The position numbers were made by a program, and so were the translations under genes. The notes beneath the pieces were generated by a model. It saw nothing but the letters and a program-made list of their open reading frames with translations. It did no database searches and was not told the origin of the DNA. 64,000 nt of DNA. Origin: Lysinibacillus macroides. GTDB taxonomy: Bacteria; Bacillota; Bacilli; Bacillales_A; Planococcaceae. Every line of letters starts with the position of its first letter. The stretch's first letter is position 1. Below are positions 50,391 through 59,330 of the stretch, piece by piece. The stretch is from contig NZ_LGCI01000011.1 of the NCBI RefSeq assembly GCF_001281525.1, positions 89,392-153,391 on the forward strand, read 5' to 3'.

Positions 50391-51181
50391 ACAGGAATGC
50401 GGTTTAGTCGGATAGATTTTCTTGTGCTTTTAAACCATTGATAAAAGAGAAGGAAAACAAGTATGATTTCAATGGCGTCACCACCGTAATACATAATCAT
50501 GGCACCTAGCTCTGCCTGTTCAACTGGTACATGTTGAGGGGGAAATGCATAAATATATTTTGATAAGATAGAATGGGCTGCTAATGCTATTAATAATATA
50601 AGTGAACGAAAAATATATGAGTCTGGATGTGGAGTTGGATCAATATAAATAAAGGCAATCGTAAACACATAGCCAGCTAGAAAAATATGAATATGAATCA
50701 ATACATATAAAAGTAGGTTGTTATGCATGATGTCAAAGAGTGGTGTTGTATAGAGCAACCATAAGCCACCCACATTTAATATTGATGCAATGATAGGGTT
50801 ACGCACAAAACGAAAATAAGGATTTTTCAATATATGAGAAAGTGTACGTGCCATATTTACTGGTACAGTCCTTAATAGGAGGGTGATGGGCGCTGCTAGT
50901 GCCATAAGAAGGGGTGCAAGCATACCAAACAGTAGATGCCCTATCATATGTGCTACAAAATGATGATGCATCAGCGAGGCTAATGGACCAATAACAGTGA
51001 TCATGGCGCATAAATTGCCGAAAATCCAGCATATGGTACGAAAATAAGACCATTGTTTTTTATGTCGATTGGAAAGAATAACAGCTACAATATAGGCAAT
51101 AAGGGTAATAAGAAATGGCACAGCCAATAGAAGCTGCATAATAATAGGAAAATTTTGAGTGTGGGCATCATGAGAATGCAT
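50387..51181 (-). CDS. ctaG: CtaG-family cytochrome c oxidase assembly protein
   Basis: A 264-residue membrane protein with seven helices and the caa3_CtaG pattern: HHHFVAHMIGHLLFGMLAPLLMALAAPITLLLR, GLWLLYTTPLFD, and YYGGDAIEIILVF. Its histidine-rich N-terminus (MHSHDAHTQ) could bind copper. In Bacillus CtaG helps assemble caa3 oxidase CuA/CuB sites. ATG 51181 follows AGGAGGT at 8 nt. It is in an operon with the DUF2243 gene, a combination also found near oxidase genes; no oxidase genes lie in this window. Confidence 0.9.
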   Translation of the reverse strand: MHSHDAHTQNFPIIMQLLLAVPFLITLIAYIVAVILSNRHKKQWSYFRTICWIFGNLCAMITVIGPLASLMHHHFVAHMIGHLLFGMLAPLLMALAAPITLLLRTVPVNMARTLSHILKNPYFRFVRNPIIASILNVGGLWLLYTTPLFDIMHNNLLLYVLIHIHIFLAGYVFTIAFIYIDPTPHPDSYIFRSLILLIALAAHSILSKYIYAFPPQHVPVEQAELGAMIMYYGGDAIEIILVFLLFYQWFKSTRKSIRLNRIPV

Positions 51182-51194
51182 GAGCAATTACCTC

Positions 51195-51683
51195 CTAATG
51201 TCCTTTTTGATTAGTTTGGACTAATAAAATAATACCGATAACGATTAAAATGGCTGCTACTACATTCCAAACGACATCATAGGGAAGGATATTGACATTG
51301 TAGCGAATTTGATGAAGCCTCATCAGCTTATGCTGAATAATCCCGTCATATAGCTGAAATACACCAGCCCCCAGAAAAATCCCCCCAAGCCACCTTTTCA
51401 GCCAAAATCCGTGCTTCCGATGAAGATCCGCCAGTAAAAAGGCTGAGCCAATCGTAGCAAAAAAGCTAAATACATGAAATAAACCATCTGATACTAAGCC
51501 CATATTTGTTGTAGATTTATCATAGAAATGATGCCAATGCAATAATTGATGAAAAAGAGCTTCATCGATAAAAGCTACTACGCCAAGTCCAAATAATATG
51601 CCTGTCCACATATTGCGTTGCTTGTAGTGAGTGCGGTTTTTATAATAATCATTTTTTTCTTCAACTACTTTTGATACGGTCAA
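51195..51683 (-). CDS. DUF2243 membrane protein
   Basis: A 162-residue protein with four helices and the DUF2243 pattern: GVVAFIDEALFHQLLHWHHFYD and GAGVFQLYDGIIQHKLMRLHQIRY, two histidine-rich loops that look like metal sites. Starts at TTG 51683 (GAGGTGATT upstream) rather than the far upstream codon at 51749. Thirteen nt before ctaG, so probably cotranscribed; likely linked to copper or haem-copper oxidase assembly, by association. Confidence 0.83.
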   Translation of the reverse strand: MTVSKVVEEKNDYYKNRTHYKQRNMWTGILFGLGVVAFIDEALFHQLLHWHHFYDKSTTNMGLVSDGLFHVFSFFATIGSAFLLADLHRKHGFWLKRWLGGIFLGAGVFQLYDGIIQHKLMRLHQIRYNVNILPYDVVWNVVAAILIVIGIILLVQTNQKGH

Positions 51684-51854
51684 GCTAATCACCTCAAATA
51701 AAATTTCTTCTAGTCTACCCATGAGGTAAGGTTGGATATTCAATGTCAAAACACCTTTAAGCTAGGATAAAATCCCCCGAATAGGTATTTAGGCAATAGC
51801 TCAACGGTTAAGCGCCCTTTTACATATATTGAGTAATGTAAAAGGAGGGTTTGT

Positions 51855-52217
51855 GTGTATAATAATCCATTTAGAGAGGGTAATTTTATAAGACCTAGCT
51901 GGGATGATTATGATGACTTTGAAACAACATCCTTTGGACCATCGCATTTTGGATCACCGCCAGCAGGACAAATGCCGATGGGTACACCGCCAGGCTTTTC
52001 GCCGCCAATTCCTGCATGGCGAGTAGGATCAAGTGGAATCCGAGCCTGTTTATTTAGAAATACGTATATTTGGATGAATAATGGTAGAAGCTTTTGGTTT
52101 TATCCAACTGCTATAGGTAGAGAGTTTATAGTAGGGTTCCGTTGGAGTCGCAGATATGGCTGGCATTTCCGTACAATTGTAAGAAATCAAATTCGTTCCT
52201 ATGAATGTTTCCAATAA
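51855..52217 (+). CDS. Putative spore-surface protein of unknown family
   Basis: A 120-residue protein that starts at GTG with AAAGGAGGGT upstream. First half: Asn/Pro/Gly-rich and acidic (FREGNFIRPSWDDYDDFETTS, then PPAGQMPMGTPPGFSPPIP). Second half: compact beta-rich block with CLFRNTYIWMNNGRSFWFYPTAIGREFIVGFRWSRRYGWHFR. A similar plan is common in coat-associated proteins of spore formers. Not identified. Confidence 0.65.
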   Translation: MYNNPFREGNFIRPSWDDYDDFETTSFGPSHFGSPPAGQMPMGTPPGFSPPIPAWRVGSSGIRACLFRNTYIWMNNGRSFWFYPTAIGREFIVGFRWSRRYGWHFRTIVRNQIRSYECFQ

Positions 52218-52227
52218 AGTGCTAGCA

Positions 52228-52255
52228 TTGATTTTTCAAAAAATGGTGTTATAAT
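52228..52255 (+). promoter_or_regulatory. Sigma-A promoter for the second ABC-F gene
   Basis: -35 TTGATT, 16-nt spacer, -10 TATAAT. The start of transcription would be near 52262, giving a leader of about 285 nt. Confidence 0.6.
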
Positions 52256-52546
52256 GACGGTAACAAAAGATGAAGGGACGATGGGTGGCTAATGGATAAC
52301 TAATCTTATTTTTTGCACATGAAATTTTATATTTCACGAACAACAAAAATAGGATTAGTCCGCCCATTTTCTATATATAGCAGCTTCAATACTCAATATC
52401 TGTCGGTTTTCTCTTTGATATGCAAAGCAGAAAGCACAGTATTTTTTGTATTGGAGTTATAAATGACGTATGATATTGTTGCGACTAATCCTTCCAAAAT
52501 ACTTGGAGGGATTTTTTTGTTCCTCCAGTTTGAGAGGATGGATACG
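52256..52546 (+). promoter_or_regulatory. Structured leader with attenuator before the second ABC-F gene
   Basis: The left arm 52281-52315 (ATGGGTGG ... ACTAATCTTATTTTTTG) pairs with 52346-52367 (CAAAAATAGGATTAGT ... CCGCCCAT), with a smaller TGAAAT/ATTTCA stem inside. Two tiny overlapping ORFs, MGG and MDN (52281-52303, TAATG junction), lie in the left arm behind GAAGGGA. At 52488-52518, a 10-bp stem with loop and T7 forms an intrinsic terminator about 30 nt before the gene. This is the form of an antibiotic-controlled attenuator. Confidence 0.6.
52488..52518 (+). terminator. Attenuator terminator
   Basis: ATCCTTCCAA pairs with TTGGAGGGAT (one G-U) and T7 follows. It ends about 30 nt before the ABC-F start codon, inside an open frame continuous with the gene. 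Confidence 0.75.
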
Positions 52547-54181
52547 ATGAAAGAGCTTTTAAAATTACAGAATGTTCGTTATGACGTAAAGGATACATTA
52601 TTATTTGAGCATGTGACAGGCACTGTGAAGCAAGGAGAGGTTATTGGCATTATTGGTAGAAATGGTGCTGGGAAATCTACATTATTGCAGTTGATGCAAG
52701 GAGCATTATTGCCAACAGCAGGAGAAATTCAAGGGCTGAAAACGGCAAAAATTGCATATGTTGAGCAGGAGCTAGCTTATTTTGATAGGCAGAATATTTC
52801 AGCAGAGGAGGCGGATTTGCTCGCGAAATGGCAGGTTCCAAATCTATCATTTTCAGCATTGAGTGGTGGAGAAAAGCTGAAAATGCGCCTTGCAGAAGGT
52901 TTTTCACAGAATGCTCAACTGCTATTGCTAGATGAACCAACGAACCATTTAGATGAACACAGTACCGCTTTTCTGATTGAACAAATACAGCACTATAAGG
53001 GAACGATCATTCTTGTGTCACATGATCGCTATTTTTTAGATAAGATTGCTACAAAAATTTGGTCGATTGAGGATAAAACGCTAATTGAGCATAGTGGTAA
53101 CTATACAAGCTATATGACGGAACGGGAGCATCGACGATTAACACAGCAGCGTGCCTACGATAAGCAACAGAAAAATATTGCACGCATTGAGGCACAAATG
53201 CAGGAGCTAACAGCTTGGGCTCAAAAGGGTCATGCACAATCAACAAAGCTAGAAGGCTTTAAAGAATATCATCGTGTGAAGGCGAAGCGCCTTGACTCAC
53301 AGGTGAAATCAAAGAAGAAACGCTTGGAGGCAGAGCTTGCAAAGGCCAAGGTTGAAGCCATAGCACCTGAAGCAGAGGTTCGCTTTTCTTTGGGTACTAC
53401 TCAGCGTGTTGGCAAGCGCCTATTGGAAACAAAGCATCTGTCTTTGAGCTTTGGTGAACGCACACTATTTAAAAATGTTACTATTACAGCTCAACATGGT
53501 GATAAAGTTGCGATTACAGGTAAGAATGGCAGTGGAAAAACAAGCTTTTTAAAGGTTATTTTAGGTCAACTAGAAGCTAATGGCGAAATATGGTTTTCTC
53601 CTGCTGCAAAGATTGGCTATTTGACACAGGAGGTCTTTGATTTACCACTTGACCAAACACCAGCGCAATATTTCTATAAAGAAACATTTGAGGAGCAGGG
53701 TAAGGTTCGGACCCTTATGAAAAATCTAGGATTTACAGCTACGCATTGGACATCTGCTATTGGTGATATGAGTATGGGAGAGCGTATAAAATGTAAACTA
53801 ATGGCTTATATTTTAGAAGATAAAAATGTTCTTATTTTAGATGAGCCAACTAATCATCTTGACCTCCCATCACGTGAACAGTTAGAGCATACACTTGCTC
53901 AATATAATGGAACCTTGCTTGTCGTCTCACATGATCGTTATTTTTTAGAGAAAGTAACGAATAGCATATGGGAGCTTCATAATCAACGAATCGAGAAGAA
54001 ATGGAGAGACAATGCTCCACCAAAGCAAGTTGATGATCAAGAGGCTCTACGTTTAAAACTTGAAACAGAACGACAAGAAATACTTGGTAAATTAAGCTTT
54101 TTGACAGTAAAGGATAAGGATTATGCGATGCTTGATCAAAAGTTTAATGAACTAACGAAGCAAATCAATACACTAAAATAG
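52547..54181 (+). CDS. ABC-F ribosomal protection protein (second copy, VmlR-like length)
   Basis: A 544-residue tandem ATPase, near the 547 of VmlR. Domain 1: GRNGAGKST (37-45), LSGGEKLKM, LLLLDEPTNHLDE. A long charged linker (AQMQELTAWAQKGHAQSTKLEGFKEYHRVKAKRLDSQVKSKKKRLE). Domain 2: GKNGSGKTS, a variant signature MSMGERIKC in place of LSGGE, LILDEPTNHLD. A C-terminal extension with a coiled helix. ATG 52547 is preferred, with GAGAGG 9 nt before it; the frame from 52463 passes through the attenuator. Probably confers lincosamide/streptogramin/pleuromutilin-type resistance; drug range unknown. Confidence 0.88.
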   Translation: MKELLKLQNVRYDVKDTLLFEHVTGTVKQGEVIGIIGRNGAGKSTLLQLMQGALLPTAGEIQGLKTAKIAYVEQELAYFDRQNISAEEADLLAKWQVPNLSFSALSGGEKLKMRLAEGFSQNAQLLLLDEPTNHLDEHSTAFLIEQIQHYKGTIILVSHDRYFLDKIATKIWSIEDKTLIEHSGNYTSYMTEREHRRLTQQRAYDKQQKNIARIEAQMQELTAWAQKGHAQSTKLEGFKEYHRVKAKRLDSQVKSKKKRLEAELAKAKVEAIAPEAEVRFSLGTTQRVGKRLLETKHLSLSFGERTLFKNVTITAQHGDKVAITGKNGSGKTSFLKVILGQLEANGEIWFSPAAKIGYLTQEVFDLPLDQTPAQYFYKETFEEQGKVRTLMKNLGFTATHWTSAIGDMSMGERIKCKLMAYILEDKNVLILDEPTNHLDLPSREQLEHTLAQYNGTLLVVSHDRYFLEKVTNSIWELHNQRIEKKWRDNAPPKQVDDQEALRLKLETERQEILGKLSFLTVKDKDYAMLDQKFNELTKQINTLK

Positions 54182-54243
54182 CCTAACGTTTAAGTTAACC
54201 TTCGCTAGGGGAAAATGCTAAGAAGAGGGCGGAGGTTAACATA

Positions 54244-54981
54244 ATGAAAAGAACAATAGTGATCATGTTCCTATTAAGTATGAGTATTATAGGCGCTTGT
54301 TCAGATAATGGGAAAAATCAGGATCATATATCTGTGGCACAATCTAGTAAGGAAAATAATGTAGCATCTATTGAAGCGCTTCAACATATAAAGGATGAGT
54401 TAAATACGGCTATCCCTATTAAAATGCCCACAATGTTACCAGTTGCAGAGGATGCATTTTTAACAGCAACCACAAGGGCTGAGGAAAATCAGATTGAAAT
54501 TATTTTTTATGAAAGCAAAGAGGATTTACCCATTAATGATCTTCGATTAAAAGATTCAGCAACGGTAATTGGACGGTTGTTAGTCAAGCAATATCAAAGT
54601 GCAGAAGGTGCTAGTGCCCAGATAGCTTATAATGATTTTAGTCAAAACGGTGGGCAAGAAGTAGACCTTGGCTATAGTATAAAAGGTTATCAAGATGCAG
54701 GAGCCGGAGCATTATGGACAGGCTGGAACGAGGGACGCTGGGCACTTGCTACGCATACGCGGACAGATAACCCAGAGGCAGGGGTACAGCTTGCAAAGCA
54801 GGTAGTCGAATATTTAGAAAGTCATATGCTTCCTATTCCCAAGCAATATGGTATGGCACAGCTAGATGTTTATCAATCAGGCAATTTAATTGTTTGGCAG
54901 GATGAAAGGCTTGTTTATACACTTGATAGCATTCAAGATCCTTTACAAGCATTGGAAATAGCTATGGCGTTTTATCAATAA
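54244..54981 (+). CDS. Putative lipoprotein of unknown function
   Basis: A 245-residue protein with a signal peptide and lipobox IGAC (Cys19), then a secreted domain of about 220 residues with VEYLESHMLPIPKQYGMAQLDVYQSGNLIVWQDERLVYTL near its end. Similar proteins occur in Bacillales as uncharacterised lipoproteins. GAGGGCGGAGG precedes ATG. Likely anchored on the outer face of the membrane. Monocistronic. Confidence 0.75.
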   Translation: MKRTIVIMFLLSMSIIGACSDNGKNQDHISVAQSSKENNVASIEALQHIKDELNTAIPIKMPTMLPVAEDAFLTATTRAEENQIEIIFYESKEDLPINDLRLKDSATVIGRLLVKQYQSAEGASAQIAYNDFSQNGGQEVDLGYSIKGYQDAGAGALWTGWNEGRWALATHTRTDNPEAGVQLAKQVVEYLESHMLPIPKQYGMAQLDVYQSGNLIVWQDERLVYTLDSIQDPLQALEIAMAFYQ

Positions 54982-55018
54982 TAAAATCCTAGAGTGACGA
55001 AGCTCTAGGATTTTATTA
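54982..55018 (+). terminator. Terminator after the lipoprotein gene
   Basis: AAAATCCTAGAG-TGACGAAG-CTCTAGGATTTTA; 12-bp perfect stem. Confidence 0.88.
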
Positions 55019-55073
55019 TGAACATCTGCGACGTGCGTACAGGACCGCTTCCTTACACTTTTATGGTACTGAC

Positions 55074-55568
55074 TTAAGAGAATTTTTCCACTGCCCCTAT
55101 CCGTTTTTGGTATTCGTTGAAGCACTGTTGCCAATTCTCCATTGGGAAATTTGTATGTTCGATGCCGTTCAATAAATCGATCAATAGGTCAAGACATATG
55201 TGCCAGCCTGCCAGATCCTTTGGTGTATGCACTGTTAGCTCGTGTATTGTCTCCACTAATAGTAATATTGAGCCATTTTCTGTAGAAGACAGCTCGAATC
55301 TTACTGTATCTACACCCCACTCAAATTCTAGGACCCTTTGTTCAGCATAATCTGTAATAGCTATTTCCTCATAGGCGTCTGTCCCATCATTCATATTAAA
55401 ATGAATTTTTCCATCTTTCCGCAGATCTATAATTTCTAAATTGCCCATCCATTTTTGAAGATTTTCATTTTGAGTAATAGCTGTCCAAACCGTGTCAACT
55501 GAATGAGGGAATGGACGTTTAAATTTTGCGATATGATGATTGGATTGCTTTTCAATAATAGCGAACAT
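55074..55568 (-). CDS. SRPBCC/AHSA1-domain protein
   Basis: A 164-residue START-like protein: FKRPFPHSVDTVWTAITQNENLQKWMGNLEIIDLRKDGKIHFNM and a C-terminal WHICLDLLIDLLNG...WQQCFNEYQKRI helix. AGGAGGGT precedes ATG, 12 nt after the MocR gene stop, so the two are cotranscribed. The ligand is unknown. Distinct from the AHSA1 gene at 15.4 kb. Confidence 0.83.
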   Translation of the reverse strand: MFAIIEKQSNHHIAKFKRPFPHSVDTVWTAITQNENLQKWMGNLEIIDLRKDGKIHFNMNDGTDAYEEIAITDYAEQRVLEFEWGVDTVRFELSSTENGSILLLVETIHELTVHTPKDLAGWHICLDLLIDLLNGIEHTNFPMENWQQCFNEYQKRIGAVEKFS

Positions 55569-55579
55569 ACTGTACCCTC

Positions 55580-56971
55580 CTAGTTATTAATTGCTTGAAA
55601 TAGTCTAGTCACACCCTGCTCAATTTCATTCCTTTTTAAATGACCATAGCCAATAATCAATCTGTTATTATACTTCCCTTTCTCGATTGTATGATCCTCC
55701 ACTGGGTACACCTTTACACCAAATTGTTCAATTTTGAGTAGGAGCTCTTGTGTAAAATTGATGTGCTCAAATTCTGCAATTAAATGCATACCTGTCGAGT
55801 AGCCAAATACTTTTACTTTATGTGAAAAGGTTGACTGTAAACAGTGCATAAGAAGGTTACGTTGGCTTTTATAGAACTTCTTCATCTTGGTAATATGTCT
55901 TTCCATGTAGCCGTTCTGGATAAAACGAGCAAGAGTAAGTTGATCCAAGGAAGGCGTGTGTAAGTCTGTAAACCATTTCAATTGGCGACATTTCTCAATA
56001 AGCTGTGTTGGAAGAACAATATAACCTATGCGCAGTGCAGGGGAGAGTATTTTGCTAAAAGAACCAATATAGAGAACAAGTTCTGGATCTAAGCCTTGTA
56101 AAGAGCTAACAGGCGGTCCCTCATAGCGAAACTCACTATCATAATCATCTTCCAGTAAAAAGCATTGCTTCCTTCTAGCATACTGAATTAATTGAATTCT
56201 ACGTTGAATGGGCAATATGCCACCTAAGGGAAATTGATGGGAAGGTGTGAGAAAGACAAATTTAGGGCATAAATTGTCTGGTAATAGATTTGCCTTTATT
56301 CCCAATTCATCTACCGGTATAGGATAGATTGTAGCACCAGAAGCTTTGAAAATGGTTTGAATATCATTGGTAATAGGATCTTCCATAATAGCTATATCAT
56401 CTGATGTTAACAGTAATCTCGATATCAATGTCATTGCTTGTGTAGCCCCTGATGTAATGATAATTTGCTCTGGATGACATTCAACACCTCTTGTTTTTAA
56501 TAAGTAATGTGCTAATGCTTGCCTTAATTCTATACGTCCCTCGGGAGCACCATAGCCTAAAATAGTGGATTCACTATCATGCCAAAGCTGTTGAGCGATC
56601 CTCACCCATGTTTTGCGAGGAAACAAATGGAGTGCGGGAATACCTGAGCGAAAATTTATTATGTTTTCTTCAGCCATTTGTCTGTCTATGTTATCAAAAA
56701 TAAAAGGTTTGGCTGGCTGGGCTAAAAATGCCCCATCAGCAACAAAAGTACCTGAGCCTCTTCGTGCAATTAAAAAACCTTCTGCTAGCAACTGATCGTA
56801 AGCCTCTAATATAACATTCCTCGATACTTTTAGTTCGTCAGAAAGTTCACGAGTTGATGCTAGTTTTTCTCCTGCTTGAAGCTGCCCCTGTAAAATTTTT
56901 TTACGTATTTGCTGATAGACTTGGCGATTTAAAGGAATATTTAATGCTCGATCAATAGGTAGCCATAACAT
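55580..56971 (-). CDS. MocR/GabR-type PLP-dependent regulator
   Basis: A 463-residue fusion: GntR winged HTH (about 10-75; LASTRELSDELKVSRNVILEAYDQLLAEGFLIARRGSGTFV) and aminotransferase-like domain (about 100-455), PLP lysine in GSFSKILSPALRIGY, SHQFPLGG in the usual SHQxPTG position, and EDDYDSEFRY. It is divergent from a proline dehydrogenase gene, with about 113 nt between the starts, and may sense an amino acid and control that operon. Confidence 0.88.
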   Translation of the reverse strand: MLWLPIDRALNIPLNRQVYQQIRKKILQGQLQAGEKLASTRELSDELKVSRNVILEAYDQLLAEGFLIARRGSGTFVADGAFLAQPAKPFIFDNIDRQMAEENIINFRSGIPALHLFPRKTWVRIAQQLWHDSESTILGYGAPEGRIELRQALAHYLLKTRGVECHPEQIIITSGATQAMTLISRLLLTSDDIAIMEDPITNDIQTIFKASGATIYPIPVDELGIKANLLPDNLCPKFVFLTPSHQFPLGGILPIQRRIQLIQYARRKQCFLLEDDYDSEFRYEGPPVSSLQGLDPELVLYIGSFSKILSPALRIGYIVLPTQLIEKCRQLKWFTDLHTPSLDQLTLARFIQNGYMERHITKMKKFYKSQRNLLMHCLQSTFSHKVKVFGYSTGMHLIAEFEHINFTQELLLKIEQFGVKVYPVEDHTIEKGKYNNRLIIGYGHLKRNEIEQGVTRLFQAINN

Positions 56972-57084
56972 GTTTCATACCTCCGATTTGAAAGTGGTAC
57001 CCTTAAAATCATTATAAAGTGGTTCTACAGTTACCAATTTTAACATGATAAAGTACTTACCAATAGCGAATAGGAGGAATAAAC

Positions 57085-58044
57085 ATGAAAAAAGTAGAGG
57101 AATTAGCAACGCAATCCTTAAAAATGGCAGCGAGAAATGAGCAGATGAAACATGTAGTTCAACGGTCGACTGAGCTCTATCCTTTATTATGGAGAGCAGC
57201 AAAACGATATGTAACAGGAGAAAGGAGACAGGATGCAATTGCAGCAGCACATACATGGCTCAGCGAAAATTATCAAATCTCTATAGAATTTATTGGAGAA
57301 AATACAACCAATTTTTTTGAATGTCAAAGGGCAAAAGATGAATTTTTGCAGCTAATTGGGGAAATGGGAGAATTGGCATTGGAGCAAACCATTTCGTTTG
57401 ACTTGTCCCATATTGGCCTTTCTATTAGTGCTGAACTTGCTTATAAGCATCTCGAAGAGCTTGCACAAAAAGCTCAGATGTATGGAATAACTTTGATGAT
57501 CAGCATGGAGGAATCCACAAAAACCGATGCTATTCTTACGCTTTATAAAAAAATAGCCCCCCATTATCCAAATGTAGGAATAACAATTCAGGTGCATCTT
57601 TATCGCTCAGAGGTAGATTTACAAGAGCTTATTCAATACCCAGGAAAAATAAGACTTGTCAAAGGAGCTTTTCAGGAACCTAAGTATATAGCAATGGCAA
57701 GATCAAAGGAGCTTAATCATCGTTATCTTCAATATGTTGAACAACTGGTGAATGCGAATCATCCGATAGCCATTGCTACACATGATAATTTTCTTATAAA
57801 TGAGCTAGAACAGCGTCAATATCTTTATAAATCAAATGTGGAAGTGGAGATGCTTGATGGCGTACAATCAGAGCTACTAAAGCAATTAAAGACGAAGAAT
57901 TATTGTTGTAGAGTCTATTTAACATATGGGCGTGAGTGGTATTTATATTTATGTCATCGTATTGCAGAACACCCTGAAAATGTCTACTTGGCACTCACTG
58001 ATATGCTACAATCCTCTATTTTAGGGAGAAGTGAAAGTGATTGA
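57085..58044 (+). CDS. Proline dehydrogenase family protein
   Basis: A 319-residue flavoprotein of the PRODH family, beta-alpha barrel. Visible motifs include LSHIGLSISAE, IQVHLYRSEVDLQELIQYPGKIRLVKGAFQEP (strand 5-6 region binding FAD), ATHDNFLI and VEVEMLDGVQSELL. PRODH oxidises proline to pyrroline-5-carboxylate. Sequence is divergent from the classical enzyme: LLKGAFQEP and MLDGVQ replace the usual L-V-K-G-A-Y and MLxGM, and the final YxYRRL helix reads YLYLCHRIAEHP. The substrate may therefore differ. Overlaps the EamA gene by 4 nt. AGGAGGAAT precedes ATG. Confidence 0.75.
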   Translation: MKKVEELATQSLKMAARNEQMKHVVQRSTELYPLLWRAAKRYVTGERRQDAIAAAHTWLSENYQISIEFIGENTTNFFECQRAKDEFLQLIGEMGELALEQTISFDLSHIGLSISAELAYKHLEELAQKAQMYGITLMISMEESTKTDAILTLYKKIAPHYPNVGITIQVHLYRSEVDLQELIQYPGKIRLVKGAFQEPKYIAMARSKELNHRYLQYVEQLVNANHPIAIATHDNFLINELEQRQYLYKSNVEVEMLDGVQSELLKQLKTKNYCCRVYLTYGREWYLYLCHRIAEHPENVYLALTDMLQSSILGRSESD

Positions 58045-58934
58045 ATAGGCAGATATGGGCTAGTGGAAAAGTGATGATAGCAATGAGTATCGTTGGTAGT
58101 TCAGTAGTAGCTGGAAAATTCATTGTTCAAAGCTTTCCTATTTTTCTAGCTAATGAACTAAGGTTTGCTGTGGCCACAGTTGTTTTGATGCCTTTATGGT
58201 TAAAGGTTGAGGGATTTTCTACATGTAATAAAAAAGAGTTAGTAGTGATTTTTTTCCAGACCCTATTAGGAGTGTTCTTATTTAATGTTTTGATGCTACA
58301 TGGGCTTTCCAAAACAGGGGCAATAGAGGCGGGCATCATTACTGGCACTTTACCAGCCTGTACAGCTATTTTAGCCTATTTTATATTGAAGGAGAAGTTT
58401 ACGAGATATACAGGGACCGGCGTTCTCTGTGCTGTAATAGGAACTATTTTTATGAATATTACAAGTCTCTCTGCTACTATACATCTTTCCACTTCCTTTG
58501 TAGGGAATCTGTTTATTGTAGGAGCAGTATGTTGTGAAGCGTTGTTTATCATCTTTGGTAAATCATTGTCACATCGTATGAGCGCTCTTACAGTTTCAAC
58601 GATGGTTAGCTGCTTTGGGGCTCTCTTATTTCTCCCATTTGCTGTGATGGAAAGTCAATCATTTGCCTTTGAAGAAGTTTCAGCTACTGAGTGGGGATTA
58701 ATAGTGTATTTTGGTATTGTTGTTACAGTCCTAGGCTTTTTGCTTATGCAGTCGGGCCTTCAGGTAATTTCAGCATCTTGGGCAGGTATATTAACTAGCT
58801 TTCTGCCCGTCACTAGTATAATTTTATCCACCTTTCTATTAGCTGAAAAAATTACCTTTTTGCAAGGCTGTGGTTTTGTTTTTATTATAGGAGCCTTCTA
58901 TTTACTATCAAAGCAACAGGCCACACCGCAATAG
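58041..58934 (+). CDS. EamA/DMT-family transporter
   Basis: A 297-residue protein of ten helices in two EamA repeats. The N-terminal GSSVVAGKFIVQSFPIFLANELRFA and central LGVFLFNVLMLHGLSKTGAIEAGIITGTLPACTAILAYFILKE are typical. Start is TTG at 58041, overlapping the stop of the proline dehydrogenase gene by 4 nt (TTGA). It probably exports or imports an amino acid or related metabolite linked to that enzyme and the divergent MocR regulator. Confidence 0.85.
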   Translation: MNRQIWASGKVMIAMSIVGSSVVAGKFIVQSFPIFLANELRFAVATVVLMPLWLKVEGFSTCNKKELVVIFFQTLLGVFLFNVLMLHGLSKTGAIEAGIITGTLPACTAILAYFILKEKFTRYTGTGVLCAVIGTIFMNITSLSATIHLSTSFVGNLFIVGAVCCEALFIIFGKSLSHRMSALTVSTMVSCFGALLFLPFAVMESQSFAFEEVSATEWGLIVYFGIVVTVLGFLLMQSGLQVISASWAGILTSFLPVTSIILSTFLLAEKITFLQGCGFVFIIGAFYLLSKQQATPQ

Positions 58935-58958
58935 TCATTTCTAAAAGGAAGGGTGTTT

Positions 58959-59212
58959 ATGTTGTATCACCAAGCAATAGAACATTATATACATGCAACC
59001 AATACACATGATTTTCCGCAAGTAAAGGGAATGCTACATCCATAGTGGATTTATTTTCCTCAAAAATACTGGCATGTAAAATGGTCAAGGTTTGAAATTA
59101 ATTTTCAGTAAAAAGATACCCTTTGCAACGAGATGAAACCTACGTTATTGACTACTATAAAGCTATATAGGTCACCTTTCGCCTAGCAAAAGATAAAATT
59201 GAAGGAAGTTAA
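58959..59212 (+). pseudogene. Decayed SnoaL/NTF2-like gene
   Basis: AAAAGGAAGGG and ATG 58959 open MLYHQAIEHYIHATNTHDFPQVKGMLHP, which fits the start of NTF2/SnoaL-type polyketide-cyclase-fold proteins, then TAG. Further pieces in other frames (YVIDYYKAI, then VTFRLAKDKIEGS at the end) read as later parts of the family. At least two stops and a frameshift; not functional. Confidence 0.55.
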
Positions 59213-59226
59213 ATATGTCTAAAAGG

Positions 59227-59256
59227 CTGTTTCTTATAAAAAAGAAGCAGTTTTTT
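59227..59256 (+). terminator. Rho-independent terminator
   Basis: CTGTTTCTT/AAGAAGCAG stem (one G-U) with T6 after it; it separates the decayed gene from the Fur-box promoter. Confidence 0.65.
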
Positions 59257-59330
59257 ATGATGAAAATCTATATTAATTTAAAAACGTCCAGTCGCAATCT
59301 TGGTCTTTTTATAAGAGTAGTATTTACAAA

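Noticed and set aside
52281-52367. Possible T-box riboswitch before the second ABC-F gene (GGGTGG motif)
   Set aside because: The conserved T-box sequence (TGGNACCGCG) and specifier stem are absent, and the GGGTGG lies in a hairpin arm; an antibiotic attenuator fits better.
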